A stretch of DNA of 64,000 nt, from contig NZ_CP033877.1 in NCBI RefSeq assembly GCF_006970445.1, positions 1,620,750 to 1,684,749 on the forward strand, read 5' to 3'. The notes under the pieces are model-generated. The model searched no databases and had not been told where the DNA came from. It saw only the letters and a list, made by a program, of their open reading frames with translations. The translations under genes and the position numbers were made by a program. Source of the stretch: Stenotrophomonas maltophilia (GTDB lineage: Bacteria > Pseudomonadota > Gammaproteobacteria > Xanthomonadales > Xanthomonadaceae). Each line of letters opens with the position of its first letter. The first letter of the stretch is position 1. This document shows, piece after piece, positions 56,064-64,000 of the stretch.

Positions 56064-58235
56064 ATGCCTGCCTGTTTCCGCCCGCGCGCCCTGGCGATCG
56101 CCATCGGTACGACCCTGGCGCTGTTCAACGCCGCCCACGCCGCCGAGCGCGCTCCCGCTGCGACGACCTCACAATTGCCGACCGTGCAGGTTACGGCTGA
56201 CCTTGATGGCAGTACCGAAACGTCGCGTTCCTACACCACCGATTCGATGGGCACCGCGACCGGATTGTCGCTGACCTCGCGGCAGACGCCGCAGTCGGTC
56301 AGCGTCGTCACCCGCCAGCAGATCGAGGACCGCGGCCTGCTCAGCACGGCCGATGCGCTGGCCACCGCCCCGGGCATCTCGGTCACGCGCAGCGATGCCA
56401 ACCGCTACGCGTTCTCGGCACGCGGCTTTGATATCGACAACTACCAGTTCGACGGCGTGGTGATGCCGGTGCTGTCGCCCTGGAATTTCGGCGAGAACAA
56501 CCTGGACATGGTGGTGTACGACCGCATCGAGATCGTGCGCGGTGCCAACGGCCTGATGACCGGTGCAGGCAATCCGTCGGCGGCGGTGAACTACGTGCGC
56601 AAGCGCCCGCTGCGGGACTTCGCCGCCAGCGGCGGCATCAGTCTCGGCAGCTGGGATGCGCGCCGCGCCTGGGTGGATGTGTCCAGCCCGTTGAGCCGGG
56701 AAGGGCGTGTGCGCGGTCGTGTGGTCGCCGCGCAGGCGGAGGGTGACAGCTACACGGCGGGCCTGGACAGCACGTCGAAGACGCTCTACGGCGTGGTCAG
56801 CGTGGATTTGGGTGAGAACACCGGCTTGATTGCCGGCATCTCCTACCAGGGCAACGACAATCGTGGCTTCGGCAGCGGCTTCGCGCTGTTCAACGCCGAT
56901 GGCACGCGTACCCGCTTCGACCGCTCGGTGTCGGCCACGGCGCCGTGGGCGAGGATGAGCACCGATACCCGCAATGGCTTCTTTGATTTCAACCACCGCT
57001 TTGGCAACGACTGGCAGGCACGCGTGTCCTACAGCCGCTCGCATACCGACATGGAGATGAAGCATCTCTATCGCGGAGGTTATCCTGACCCGGTGACCGG
57101 GGCGATGCCCACTGGCAACAGCTTCACCCGCTACGACGGCCCGGTGCGCCGCGAAGCGATCAGCGCCAGCCTGACCGGTCCCTTCCAGCTGTTCGGCCGC
57201 CAGCACACGGCGTCCGTCGGCTGGTCGCGCTCACGCGACGAGATCGCGCTGGGGCAGTACCGCGCACTGGCGCCGCTGCCGCCGTTGGCCAGCTACTTGG
57301 ACTGGCGCGGGCCAGGTACGCCAGAACCGGTGTGGGCCAGCAGCAAGACCCAGGCCGATGATCTGGACAACCAGCAGAGCGGTGCCTACGCGGTGGCACG
57401 GCTGTCGCTGGCTGATCCACTGCATGTGATCGTCGGTGCCCGCTTGAGCAACTGGGAGACCGACCAGGTCTACTTCGGCGCCCAGCGGAAGTACCGCTAC
57501 CGCAATGAGTTCGTTCCGTATGCTGGCGTGGTCTGGGACTTCAACGACTACAGCAGCGCGTACGCCAGCTACACCGGTATCTTCAAGCCGCAGAACAATC
57601 GCAATGAATCCGGGCAGATCCTCGACCCGGTCAGTGGTCGCAGCTACGAGCTCGGCGTCAAGGGCAGCTGGCTGCAGGAGCGCTTGAATGCTTCAGCCGC
57701 ACTGTTCCGTACCCAGCAGGACAATCTGGCCGAAGCCACCGGCGGGCTGGTCGAGGGCAGCACCCAGGCGGCGTACCGTGCAGTGAAGGGGGCAACAGTG
57801 GATGGACTGGAGCTGGAACTGGCCGGCGAACCACTGCCGGGCTGGAGCCTGGGCACCAGCTTCACCACCTTCATCGCGCAGGACGCACAGGGCAGGGCGA
57901 TCAATACCGCCAAGCCGCGCAGCCTGTTCAAGCTGTTCACTACCTGGCGGCTGCCGGGTACCTGGGACCGGCTGACGATTGGCGGTGGCGTGGACTGGCA
58001 AAACCGCATGTACCAGACCGCCACCGCCCCCGGAAATCGCCGGATGCCGGTGCAGCAGCCCAGCTATGCGCTGGTGAACCTGATGGCGCGCTACCAGTTC
58101 AGCTCCAATGTGTCGGCCGCAGTCAACATCAACAATCTGTTCGACCGTCACTACTACTCGCAGATCGGCTTCTACAATCAGGGCTGGTATGGCGCACCAC
58201 GGAACGTGATGTTCACCGTGAAGGTTGGCTATTAA
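56064..58235 (+). CDS. TonB-dependent siderophore receptor
   Basis: This 723-residue outer membrane receptor of the siderophore type has a signal peptide (MPACFRPRALAIAIGTTLALFNAAHA). The plug is typical: LTSRQTPQSVSVVTRQQIEDRGLLSTADALATAPGISV, RYAFSARGFDIDNYQFDGV and the IEIVRGANGLMTGAGNPSAAVNYVRKRP segment. A 22-strand barrel follows, which ends with the signature FNINNLFDRHYY-like segment (VNINNLFDRHYYSQIGF) and a terminal aromatic (VKVGY). The siderophore is not known, and the sequence is of the FpvA/FhuE type. The AraC regulator and Fur box upstream complete the module. Confidence 0.93.
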   Translation: MPACFRPRALAIAIGTTLALFNAAHAAERAPAATTSQLPTVQVTADLDGSTETSRSYTTDSMGTATGLSLTSRQTPQSVSVVTRQQIEDRGLLSTADALATAPGISVTRSDANRYAFSARGFDIDNYQFDGVVMPVLSPWNFGENNLDMVVYDRIEIVRGANGLMTGAGNPSAAVNYVRKRPLRDFAASGGISLGSWDARRAWVDVSSPLSREGRVRGRVVAAQAEGDSYTAGLDSTSKTLYGVVSVDLGENTGLIAGISYQGNDNRGFGSGFALFNADGTRTRFDRSVSATAPWARMSTDTRNGFFDFNHRFGNDWQARVSYSRSHTDMEMKHLYRGGYPDPVTGAMPTGNSFTRYDGPVRREAISASLTGPFQLFGRQHTASVGWSRSRDEIALGQYRALAPLPPLASYLDWRGPGTPEPVWASSKTQADDLDNQQSGAYAVARLSLADPLHVIVGARLSNWETDQVYFGAQRKYRYRNEFVPYAGVVWDFNDYSSAYASYTGIFKPQNNRNESGQILDPVSGRSYELGVKGSWLQERLNASAALFRTQQDNLAEATGGLVEGSTQAAYRAVKGATVDGLELELAGEPLPGWSLGTSFTTFIAQDAQGRAINTAKPRSLFKLFTTWRLPGTWDRLTIGGGVDWQNRMYQTATAPGNRRMPVQQPSYALVNLMARYQFSSNVSAAVNINNLFDRHYYSQIGFYNQGWYGAPRNVMFTVKVGY

Positions 58236-58358
58236 GGCACGGGGTTGCCGCGCGTTCAGCGCCCTGCCTTGTGCGGGGCGCCGATGCTGTGCACGATCCG
58301 AGGCGCTGCGCCCCACAACGCGTCACGCAGCACCTTCTTCACTGGAACGGAGCAACGT

Positions 58359-58841
58359 ATGAAGCTGTTGTCCGCTGTGTTGTTGTGTGCGTGCTCGCTG
58401 CCGGCCGGGCCGGCGCTGGCGATGGAGGCGTCCTCGTCGCCACTGCTGGGGCGCTGGGCGCTGGACACCGCGACCTCGGCACTACCCGAGGCGCAGCGTC
58501 CGAAGCAGGTGGTGCTGGAGTTCAAGGATGCCGGCGGTGGCCGCTGGAGCTCGCATGTGGATATCGTCCTGCACGACGGCAAGACCATGAAGTCCGACGG
58601 CACATTGGCGCTGGATGGCACGCCGGGTGCCTTGTCCGGCACCTATGGCGCGGACAAGGCAAACCTGAAACTGCCGGCCCCGAATACGCTGGTGATGCAG
58701 TTGGTGGATCACGGGACGCCAGCCTCCACCCGCATCTACACCGTGGCGGATGACCGGGCGACGATGACCGAGACCAAGGCGTTCTACGGCCACGACGGCA
58801 CGCCGATCCTGCAGACCAATCTGTTCAAGCGCATGCCCTGA
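58359..58841 (+). CDS. Secreted beta-rich protein (unknown, lipocalin-like look)
   Basis: This 160-residue protein has a signal peptide (MKLLSAVLLCACSLPAGPALA). The mature part reads LLGRWALDTATSALPEAQRPKQVVLEF, then alternating strands such as RWSSHVDIVLHDGKTM and the end FYGHDGTPILQTNLFKR. This is the pattern of small periplasmic beta-barrel proteins. A GGAACGGAG ribosome site precedes the ATG. It is the third gene of the siderophore group, 123 bp behind the receptor, and a link to that uptake is possible but not shown. Confidence 0.68.
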   Translation: MKLLSAVLLCACSLPAGPALAMEASSSPLLGRWALDTATSALPEAQRPKQVVLEFKDAGGGRWSSHVDIVLHDGKTMKSDGTLALDGTPGALSGTYGADKANLKLPAPNTLVMQLVDHGTPASTRIYTVADDRATMTETKAFYGHDGTPILQTNLFKRMP

Positions 58842-58946
58842 ATACCATGTCCGTGGCGTTGGGTACGCGACCTACAGTGAAAGCCCGGTGCGCGGGGGAA
58901 GACAGGTCGTTAGAATCGCGCGATAGATCATGGGTGAGAGAACGAG

Positions 58947-60182
58947 ATGATGCCGAAGGAGCGGGCGTTTGCATTCGCTGACGGTTTGCGTGGGTTTGCG
59001 GCGTTGCAGGTGGTGATTCTCCACTACGCTTCGGTGTACTTCCCGGTGATGGCAAGGGAGAACGGCCCCGCACGGACGTCCTGGGACAAGTGGATTGCAG
59101 ACGGCCCGCAGTTCTTCATTCTTGATGGAGGGACTGCTGTATGCATCTTCTTCATTATCAGTGGGTTCGTGCTTGCCCATTCATTTCGAAATTCATCCGC
59201 GAGCATCCCCTCTCTGCTGGTCCGGCGCACGGTTCGCCTGGGGGTGCCCGTCGCAGTGGGCTGGATTTTTGCGCTTGTATTGCTGCTTGGGATCGGTGTG
59301 GACCATGATGCGCTGGTCCAGGCAACCGGCTCCGATTTCGTCAAGCGGCTCTATACCCAGCCATTACTGCCATTGGGCCTGCTCCGCGATCTTCTGCTGA
59401 ATTCCATGTTCCTCGGCTATTCGCCTCTGTCTCTGTTTGACGGATTTCCCGAGATGCATGTCCAGAGCATCGGCTATGCGTTGAATCCGCCATTCTGGAC
59501 GCTCCATGTGGAGTTCTGGGGGTCGCTGTTGGTGATCGCGCTGACTCGCCTGGAACGCGTTGCATCGAATACTTTGGGAGTCGCTTTCATTGCGCTGGCA
59601 GCATTTGCACTCTGCGGCGCCAGCTTCTATTCGTTGTTCGTTGCCGGTTGGCTGCTGAGCCGGGTAGTGAGCCGTACGGGACTGCCTGCACGGCCCACTA
59701 CACCGCTGGTGCTTCCGGGCCTGGCGCTGATGGCCCTGGGCGTTATTGTGACCAGCGCCCGTCCTGTGCAGGTGGTCGAGGCGCTGCGCCAAGGGGTCGA
59801 GCACTTCAGCGTGGGAGGGGCAGTCCACACCGCTGCATTCCAGTCCTGTATCGGCAGCCTTGCCATTTTCGCTGGCGTACTGTTGTTCCCAACGGCACGG
59901 CGTCTGCTCACGCGCACCCTATCGCTGCTCCTCGGTCGCCTCTCGTTCGGCATGTACCTGTTTCATTTCCCTGTTCTGTTTACGGTGTCGACAGGCTTGT
60001 ACATGGGAATTCGACACATCGGTCACGTTCCGGCCGCAGGAATCGCCACGGCGGTTGGCATTGGCCTGACGGCCCTTTTGGCCTATGCATTCGACAGATG
60101 GCTGGACAAGGCTGTCGTCCGGCTTTCGCACCGGACGGGTGCCCTGATGGAGCGGCAAAGGGCCCAGCAGCCTGCGCATTGA
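58947..60182 (+). CDS. Acyltransferase family 3 (membrane O-acyltransferase)
   Basis: This 411-residue membrane protein with about ten helices belongs to acyltransferase family 3, which acetylates sugars in polysaccharide or peptidoglycan. The catalytic-type start is FADGLRGFAALQVVILHY, with the histidine at the end. Later marks are FFIISGFVLAHSFR and the NPPFWTLHVEFWG segment. The codons are visibly richer in A and T than the neighbours, which suggests acquisition. No sugar-synthesis genes are adjacent. It has no clear own promoter. The start is the first of two adjacent ATGs, preceded by GAGAG. Confidence 0.85.
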   Translation: MMPKERAFAFADGLRGFAALQVVILHYASVYFPVMARENGPARTSWDKWIADGPQFFILDGGTAVCIFFIISGFVLAHSFRNSSASIPSLLVRRTVRLGVPVAVGWIFALVLLLGIGVDHDALVQATGSDFVKRLYTQPLLPLGLLRDLLLNSMFLGYSPLSLFDGFPEMHVQSIGYALNPPFWTLHVEFWGSLLVIALTRLERVASNTLGVAFIALAAFALCGASFYSLFVAGWLLSRVVSRTGLPARPTTPLVLPGLALMALGVIVTSARPVQVVEALRQGVEHFSVGGAVHTAAFQSCIGSLAIFAGVLLFPTARRLLTRTLSLLLGRLSFGMYLFHFPVLFTVSTGLYMGIRHIGHVPAAGIATAVGIGLTALLAYAFDRWLDKAVVRLSHRTGALMERQRAQQPAH

Positions 60183-60225
60183 TCTGGACTGACCTGGTGA
60201 TTGCGTCGGGTGGGCATGGCTTGCA

Positions 60226-62898
60226 TCAGACCGCGGCCGGATCTCGTTTGCCGGTGTCGATGCCGTACTTGTCGATCGCGTCCTGCATCCGCGAGCGTTC
60301 GATGCGACCTTCGTCGGCCAGCGACTTCAGGGCTGCCAGCACGATGAAGTGTCGATCCACCTCAAAGAACGTGCGCAGCGATTCACGCGTGTCGGAACGG
60401 CCGAAGCCATCGGTGCCGAGTGCGGTGAAGCGGCGATCGTTGATGAAGGGACGGATCTGGTCGCCGACGATCTTCATGTAGTCGGTGGCCACCACCACTG
60501 GGCCTTCATGGCCCTGCAGGCACTGCTGCACGTACGGCACGCGCGGTTCCCCGGCCGGATGCAGCAGGTTCCAGCGCTCGGCGGCCAGCCCGTCGCGGCG
60601 CAGTTCGGTCAGGCTGGTCGCGCTCCACACATCGCTGGCGATGCCGAAGTCCTGCTGCAGCAGGTCTGCCGCGGCTTCCACTTCGCGCAGGATCGAGCCG
60701 CTGCCCATCAGCTGGACGCGCGGCTGCGAGGCGTTGTCGGCGGCTGCCGGATGCAGCAGGTACAGGCCCTTCAGGATGCCCGCCTCGGCGCCTTCGGGCA
60801 GTGCCGGCTGCGGGTAGTTCTCGTTGAGCACGGTGATGTAGTAGTAGATGTCTTCCTGCTCGACATACATGCGGCGCAGGCCGTCGTGGATGATCACCGC
60901 CAGCTCGTAGTTGTAGGTCGGGTCGTAGGAGACGCAGCTTGGAATCACCGACGACAGCACGTGGCTGTGGCCGTCATCGTGCTGCAGGCCTTCGCCCATC
61001 AGCGTGGTGCGGCCCGACGTGGCGCCGAGCAGGAAGCCGCGCGTACGTGCATCGGCAGCAGCCCAGGCCAGGTCGCCGACGCGCTGCAGGCCGAACATCG
61101 AATAGAAGATGTAGAACGGAATCGTGGCCAGGCCGTGGTTGCTGTAGGCGGTGCCGGCGGCGATCCACGAACAGATCGCTCCGGACTCGTTGATGCCTTC
61201 CTGCAGGATCTGGCCGTCCTTGGCTTCCTTGTAGTAGCTCAGCTGGCCGGCATCCTGCGGCGTGTACAGCTGCCCCAGGTACGAATGAATGCCGATCTGG
61301 CGGAACAGGCCTTCCATGCCGAAGGTGCGCGATTCATCGGGCACGATCGGAATCACCAGCTTGCCCAGTTCCGGGTCCTTCAGCAGGCTGGTAAGGATGC
61401 GCACGAAGCCCATGGTGGTGGACTGGCCGCGATCGCCGCTGCCCTGCAGCTGTGTGTTGAAGATCGACAGCGGCGGCAGCGGTAGCGGATCGACCTTCGC
61501 CAGGCGCGCCGGCAGCTGGCCGCCCTGGATGCGGCGGCGCTCGGCGAAGTAGGCGGCCTCGGGGCTGCCCGGCTCCGGACGCAGATACGGCATGTCCTCC
61601 AGCTGCTCGTCGCTGACCGGCAGGTTGAAGCGGTCGCGGAAGGCACGCACCGCATCGGCGCTCATCTTCTTCAGCTGATGGTTGATGTTCTGGCCTTCAC
61701 CGGCTTCGCCCATGCCGAAGCCCTTGACCGTCTTGGCCAGGATCACCGTCGGCCGGCCGCTGGTGCTCACCGCCTGCTGGTAGGCGGCGAAAACCTTCTG
61801 TGGATCATGGCCGCCACGCGCCAGTGCCCAGATATCGTCGTCGCTCATGTGCGCCACCAGCTCCAGCAGCTCGGGGTAGCGGCCGAAGAAGTGCTCGCGC
61901 ACGTAAGCGCCGCTCTGCGACTTGAAGGTCTGGTAGTCGCCGTCCACGCATTCCATCATGCGCTGGCGCAGCAGGCCGCTGTGGTCGCGGGCCAGCAGGT
62001 CGTCCCAGCCACTGCCCCAGATCAGTTTGATCACGTTCCAGCCGGCCGCGCGGAAAGTGCCTTCCAGTTCCTGGATGACTTTGGCATTGCCGCGTACCGG
62101 ACCGTCCAGGCGCTGCAGGTTGCAGTTGACCACGAACACGATGTTGTCCAGCCGCTCGCGGCCGGCCAGCGAGATTGCCGCCAGCGATTCGGGCTGGTCC
62201 ATTTCGCCGTCGCCGAGGAAGGCCCAGACCTTGCGCCCCTGGTGCTGCTTCAGGCCACGGTATTCCAGGTAGCGCATGTAGCGCGCCTGGTACGCGGCAG
62301 TGAGTGGGCCCAGGCCCATCGACACGGTGGGGAACTGCCAGAACTCCGGCATCAGGCGTGGGTGTGGATACGAGGACAGGCCTTCGCGACCGGCTTCGCG
62401 GCGGAAGTTGTCCATCCGTGCCGGATCGATTCGCCCTTCCACGTACGCACGGCCGTAGATGCCCGGCGCGGAGTGGCCCTGGATGTAGATCATGTCGCCG
62501 TCGAAGGTGTCGGTGCGGCCACGGAAGAAGTGATCGAAGCCTACGTCGTACAGCACCGCCGCCGACTGGTAGGTGGCGATGTGGCCGCCGACGTTGGAGT
62601 GCTTGCCGGCGCGCAGCACCATCACCATCGCGTTCCAGCGGATCATCGCGTTCAGGCGGCGCTCGATGGCCAGGTCACCGGGGTAGGCCGGCTGGCGATC
62701 CGGCGGGATGGTGTTGACGTAGGCGGTCCAGGCACGGGTATGCAGGTCACCGTGCTGCTGGGCGTCCAGCTCGCTCAGCTGGTCGATCAGGTAGTGCGCG
62801 CGTGGCCGGCCACCGGCCTGCATCACCGCCTCCAGCGATTCACGCCACTCCCGCGTTTCCAGCGGGTCGGTATCGGAGGGGATAAGGGCTTGGTTCAT
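60226..62898 (-). CDS. aceE: Pyruvate dehydrogenase E1 component (homodimeric)
   Basis: AceE decarboxylates pyruvate with thiamine diphosphate and passes the acetyl group to E2 of the pyruvate dehydrogenase complex. The 890 residues match the homodimeric type (E. coli 887), with YNTIPPDRQPAYPGD-like start and the TPP motif GDGEMDQPESLAAISLAGRERLDNIVFVVNCN near residue 230. HVLSSVIPSCVSYDPTYNYELAVIIHDGLRRMY and the later AAADLLQQDFGIASDVWSATSLTEL are also present. The GGAG ribosome site lies 6-9 bases before the ATG. aceF and lpd are not in the window, so the genes are split in this genome. Confidence 0.96.
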   Translation of the reverse strand: MNQALIPSDTDPLETREWRESLEAVMQAGGRPRAHYLIDQLSELDAQQHGDLHTRAWTAYVNTIPPDRQPAYPGDLAIERRLNAMIRWNAMVMVLRAGKHSNVGGHIATYQSAAVLYDVGFDHFFRGRTDTFDGDMIYIQGHSAPGIYGRAYVEGRIDPARMDNFRREAGREGLSSYPHPRLMPEFWQFPTVSMGLGPLTAAYQARYMRYLEYRGLKQHQGRKVWAFLGDGEMDQPESLAAISLAGRERLDNIVFVVNCNLQRLDGPVRGNAKVIQELEGTFRAAGWNVIKLIWGSGWDDLLARDHSGLLRQRMMECVDGDYQTFKSQSGAYVREHFFGRYPELLELVAHMSDDDIWALARGGHDPQKVFAAYQQAVSTSGRPTVILAKTVKGFGMGEAGEGQNINHQLKKMSADAVRAFRDRFNLPVSDEQLEDMPYLRPEPGSPEAAYFAERRRIQGGQLPARLAKVDPLPLPPLSIFNTQLQGSGDRGQSTTMGFVRILTSLLKDPELGKLVIPIVPDESRTFGMEGLFRQIGIHSYLGQLYTPQDAGQLSYYKEAKDGQILQEGINESGAICSWIAAGTAYSNHGLATIPFYIFYSMFGLQRVGDLAWAAADARTRGFLLGATSGRTTLMGEGLQHDDGHSHVLSSVIPSCVSYDPTYNYELAVIIHDGLRRMYVEQEDIYYYITVLNENYPQPALPEGAEAGILKGLYLLHPAAADNASQPRVQLMGSGSILREVEAAADLLQQDFGIASDVWSATSLTELRRDGLAAERWNLLHPAGEPRVPYVQQCLQGHEGPVVVATDYMKIVGDQIRPFINDRRFTALGTDGFGRSDTRESLRTFFEVDRHFIVLAALKSLADEGRIERSRMQDAIDKYGIDTGKRDPAAV

Positions 62899-63108
62899 GA
62901 CTGTCTCCAGAGGGCGCCGGTCGGACCTCTGCCTGGGCGACAACACCGGCAGGGCGCACAGCACTGGAGCGGGGTCGCAACGGCGGGGCCGTGACGCGAA
63001 GGGCGGCCGTGGCGGCCACCGAGGAGACAAGCGTAGGTCCGCGTCTGGATGGGGGGTAGACGGGCATGACTTGGAACTGCGCCAATCCAGCGTTGCTTCG
63101 CGTGTGCA

Positions 63109-63178
63109 GGGTCGAGCCGCGCTCGACTGCCTTTCGATCATTGACCGGGAAGCGCAGTCGAGCATGGCTCGACTCCAC
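63109..63178. repeat. Double hairpin of the GTAG (SMAG) type between aceE and the phospholipase gene
   Basis: GGGTCGAGCCGCGCTCGACTGC is followed by a spacer and GCAGTCGAGCATGGCTCGACTC. Each half is a hairpin, and the two halves also complement each other. The GTAG ends have decayed to GGGT and CCAC. Confidence 0.7.
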
Positions 63179-63192
63179 AGTGGCGCAACCGC

Positions 63193-64000
63193 TCAATCGT
63201 GCTCGAAGTGCAGCGGTTCGGTGCCCATCGCGGGGTCGCTGGTGCTGGGGCGGCCATCCTCGGCGCGGCCGGCCAGGCGCAGGGCATTGTCGCCCGCACC
63301 GACGTGCAGGTCGTACCAGCCTGCGGTCGGCGTTGCGTCCCACGCCAACGTGGTCTCCGCGCGCGCCGGCAGCGCCAGCGTCTGTTCGGGCATGTGCCCG
63401 GCATAGGCACCGGCATGCACACGCAGCTGTTGTGCGGCATCGCCGAGGTTGCGCAGGTGCAGCCGCAGCTGACCATCCGCGCGCTCGATTGAAGCCTGTA
63501 TGGCAGGTCCCTTGGCTGCACCCAGGAAATGGCGGTGGAACCCGTTCGGGCCGAGCAGCCATAGGTCATAGCGGCCCTGGGCGTCCAGCGGCCAACGCTC
63601 GCGCAACGGCGTACCTGGCAGCAGCGTGTAGCGGCGTGGCACCGCCTCCAGCCGCAGCCGATCGTAGACATGCAGCACTGCCGCCGCGCCTTCGCAGGAC
63701 AACGTCAGATCCACACCCGAGGTGTCGACCGCGGCAATCGATGCCTGCGGCCGATAGGGCAGGGCACGCGCAGGGCGTACGCCGCTTTCCTGTTTCGCCG
63801 GCTTCAGCCCCTCCGGCAGCGCGGGCACGGTACGCCCCGGCAGAGCGGCAGCACGTGCCGCCACCGCGCTGACGTCGGGCAGGCCGCGCACGAACGGGCG
63901 GGTATCACGCTGGGCGAAGTCGAAGGCGTTGCTGAGGTCGCCGCAGACCGCACGGCGCCACGGCGAGATGTCCGGTGCGGCCACACCGAAGCGGCGTTCG
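63193..64000 (-). CDS. Phosphocholine-specific phospholipase C (3' part; 5' end outside window)
   Basis: The frame is open to the window edge, so only the C-terminal 268 residues are seen. The first visible residues ERRFGVAAPDISPWRRAVCGDLSNAFDF are the junction that follows the catalytic domain in PlcH/PlcN-type enzymes. Next are two immunoglobulin-like C-terminal domains (about GVDLTLSCEGAAAVLHVYDRL and GQLRLHLRNLGDAAQQLRVHAGAYAG), characteristic of the same family. The full enzyme would be secreted and hydrolyse phosphatidylcholine. It would start several hundred residues beyond the window. Confidence 0.85.
   Translation of the reverse strand, partial: ERRFGVAAPDISPWRRAVCGDLSNAFDFAQRDTRPFVRGLPDVSAVAARAAALPGRTVPALPEGLKPAKQESGVRPARALPYRPQASIAAVDTSGVDLTLSCEGAAAVLHVYDRLRLEAVPRRYTLLPGTPLRERWPLDAQGRYDLWLLGPNGFHRHFLGAAKGPAIQASIERADGQLRLHLRNLGDAAQQLRVHAGAYAGHMPEQTLALPARAETTLAWDATPTAGWYDLHVGAGDNALRLAGRAEDGRPSTSDPAMGTEPLHFEHD

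Overview
The window is chromosomal DNA of a high-GC gammaproteobacterium of the Xanthomonadaceae, most probably Stenotrophomonas (S. maltophilia group). The reasons are the protein sequences and gene order, a xanthomonad-type SOS operator at lexA, a surE-pcm-yqaA-nlpD block with no rpoS behind it, and many dispersed GTAG-ended hairpins of the kind described for S. maltophilia. Almost everything is core housekeeping. I see no prophage, integrative element, insertion sequence, CRISPR array or rRNA. The two tRNA genes have no integrase beside them.

Layout. 1-3.5 kb: a microaerobic group (ccoG, a small membrane protein, truncated haemoglobin, hemN) with two FNR-type boxes. 3.5-15.3 kb: a secreted 20-residue-repeat protein, tRNA-Leu(TAA), a BLUF photoreceptor, a nucleotide-sugar dehydrogenase, an FMN glutamate-synthase-domain protein, assorted enzymes (trhO, FKBP lipoprotein, a flavoprotein, a flavin monooxygenase) and an exoD/CNNM membrane pair. 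15.5-22.5 kb: a DUF47-pit phosphate operon with a candidate Pho box, an S10 peptidase and parE. 22.8-30 kb: pyrG, kdsA, two small membrane proteins, eno, ftsB, ispD, ispF, truD. 30-34 kb: smr, then surE, pcm, yqaA-like, nlpD. 35-45 kb: yhbY, rlmE, ftsH, folP, miaA, hfq, hflX, pncC, ubiB. 45-51 kb: lexA, recA, recX, alaS, csrA, tRNA-Ser(GCT). 51-58.8 kb: a CGNR regulator with a cyclase, a TonB receptor with a Zur-like box, and an AraC regulator with a siderophore receptor and Fur-like boxes. 59-64 kb: an acyltransferase, aceE, and the 3' end of a phospholipase C gene that leaves the window.

The most unusual content is intergenic. Four copies of a large structured repeat (about 10.44, 17.44, 38.45 and 38.80 kb) share a core but have different arms, and each copy's arms (18, 21, 22 and 26 bp) are perfectly self-complementary. 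Read on one strand, the core folds into small hairpins with hexaloops of the form ANGGAY, which resemble CsrA/RsmA binding loops; csrA itself is at 50.5 kb. Other points of note are a 149-bp tandem duplication of the nlpD 3' end, a Pho box overlapping the likely -10 of the pit operon, a 24-bp palindrome over the start codon of the CGNR gene, and trhO and hemN genes placed as if their mRNAs were leaderless. All functions are read from sequence and family knowledge; no database search was run.
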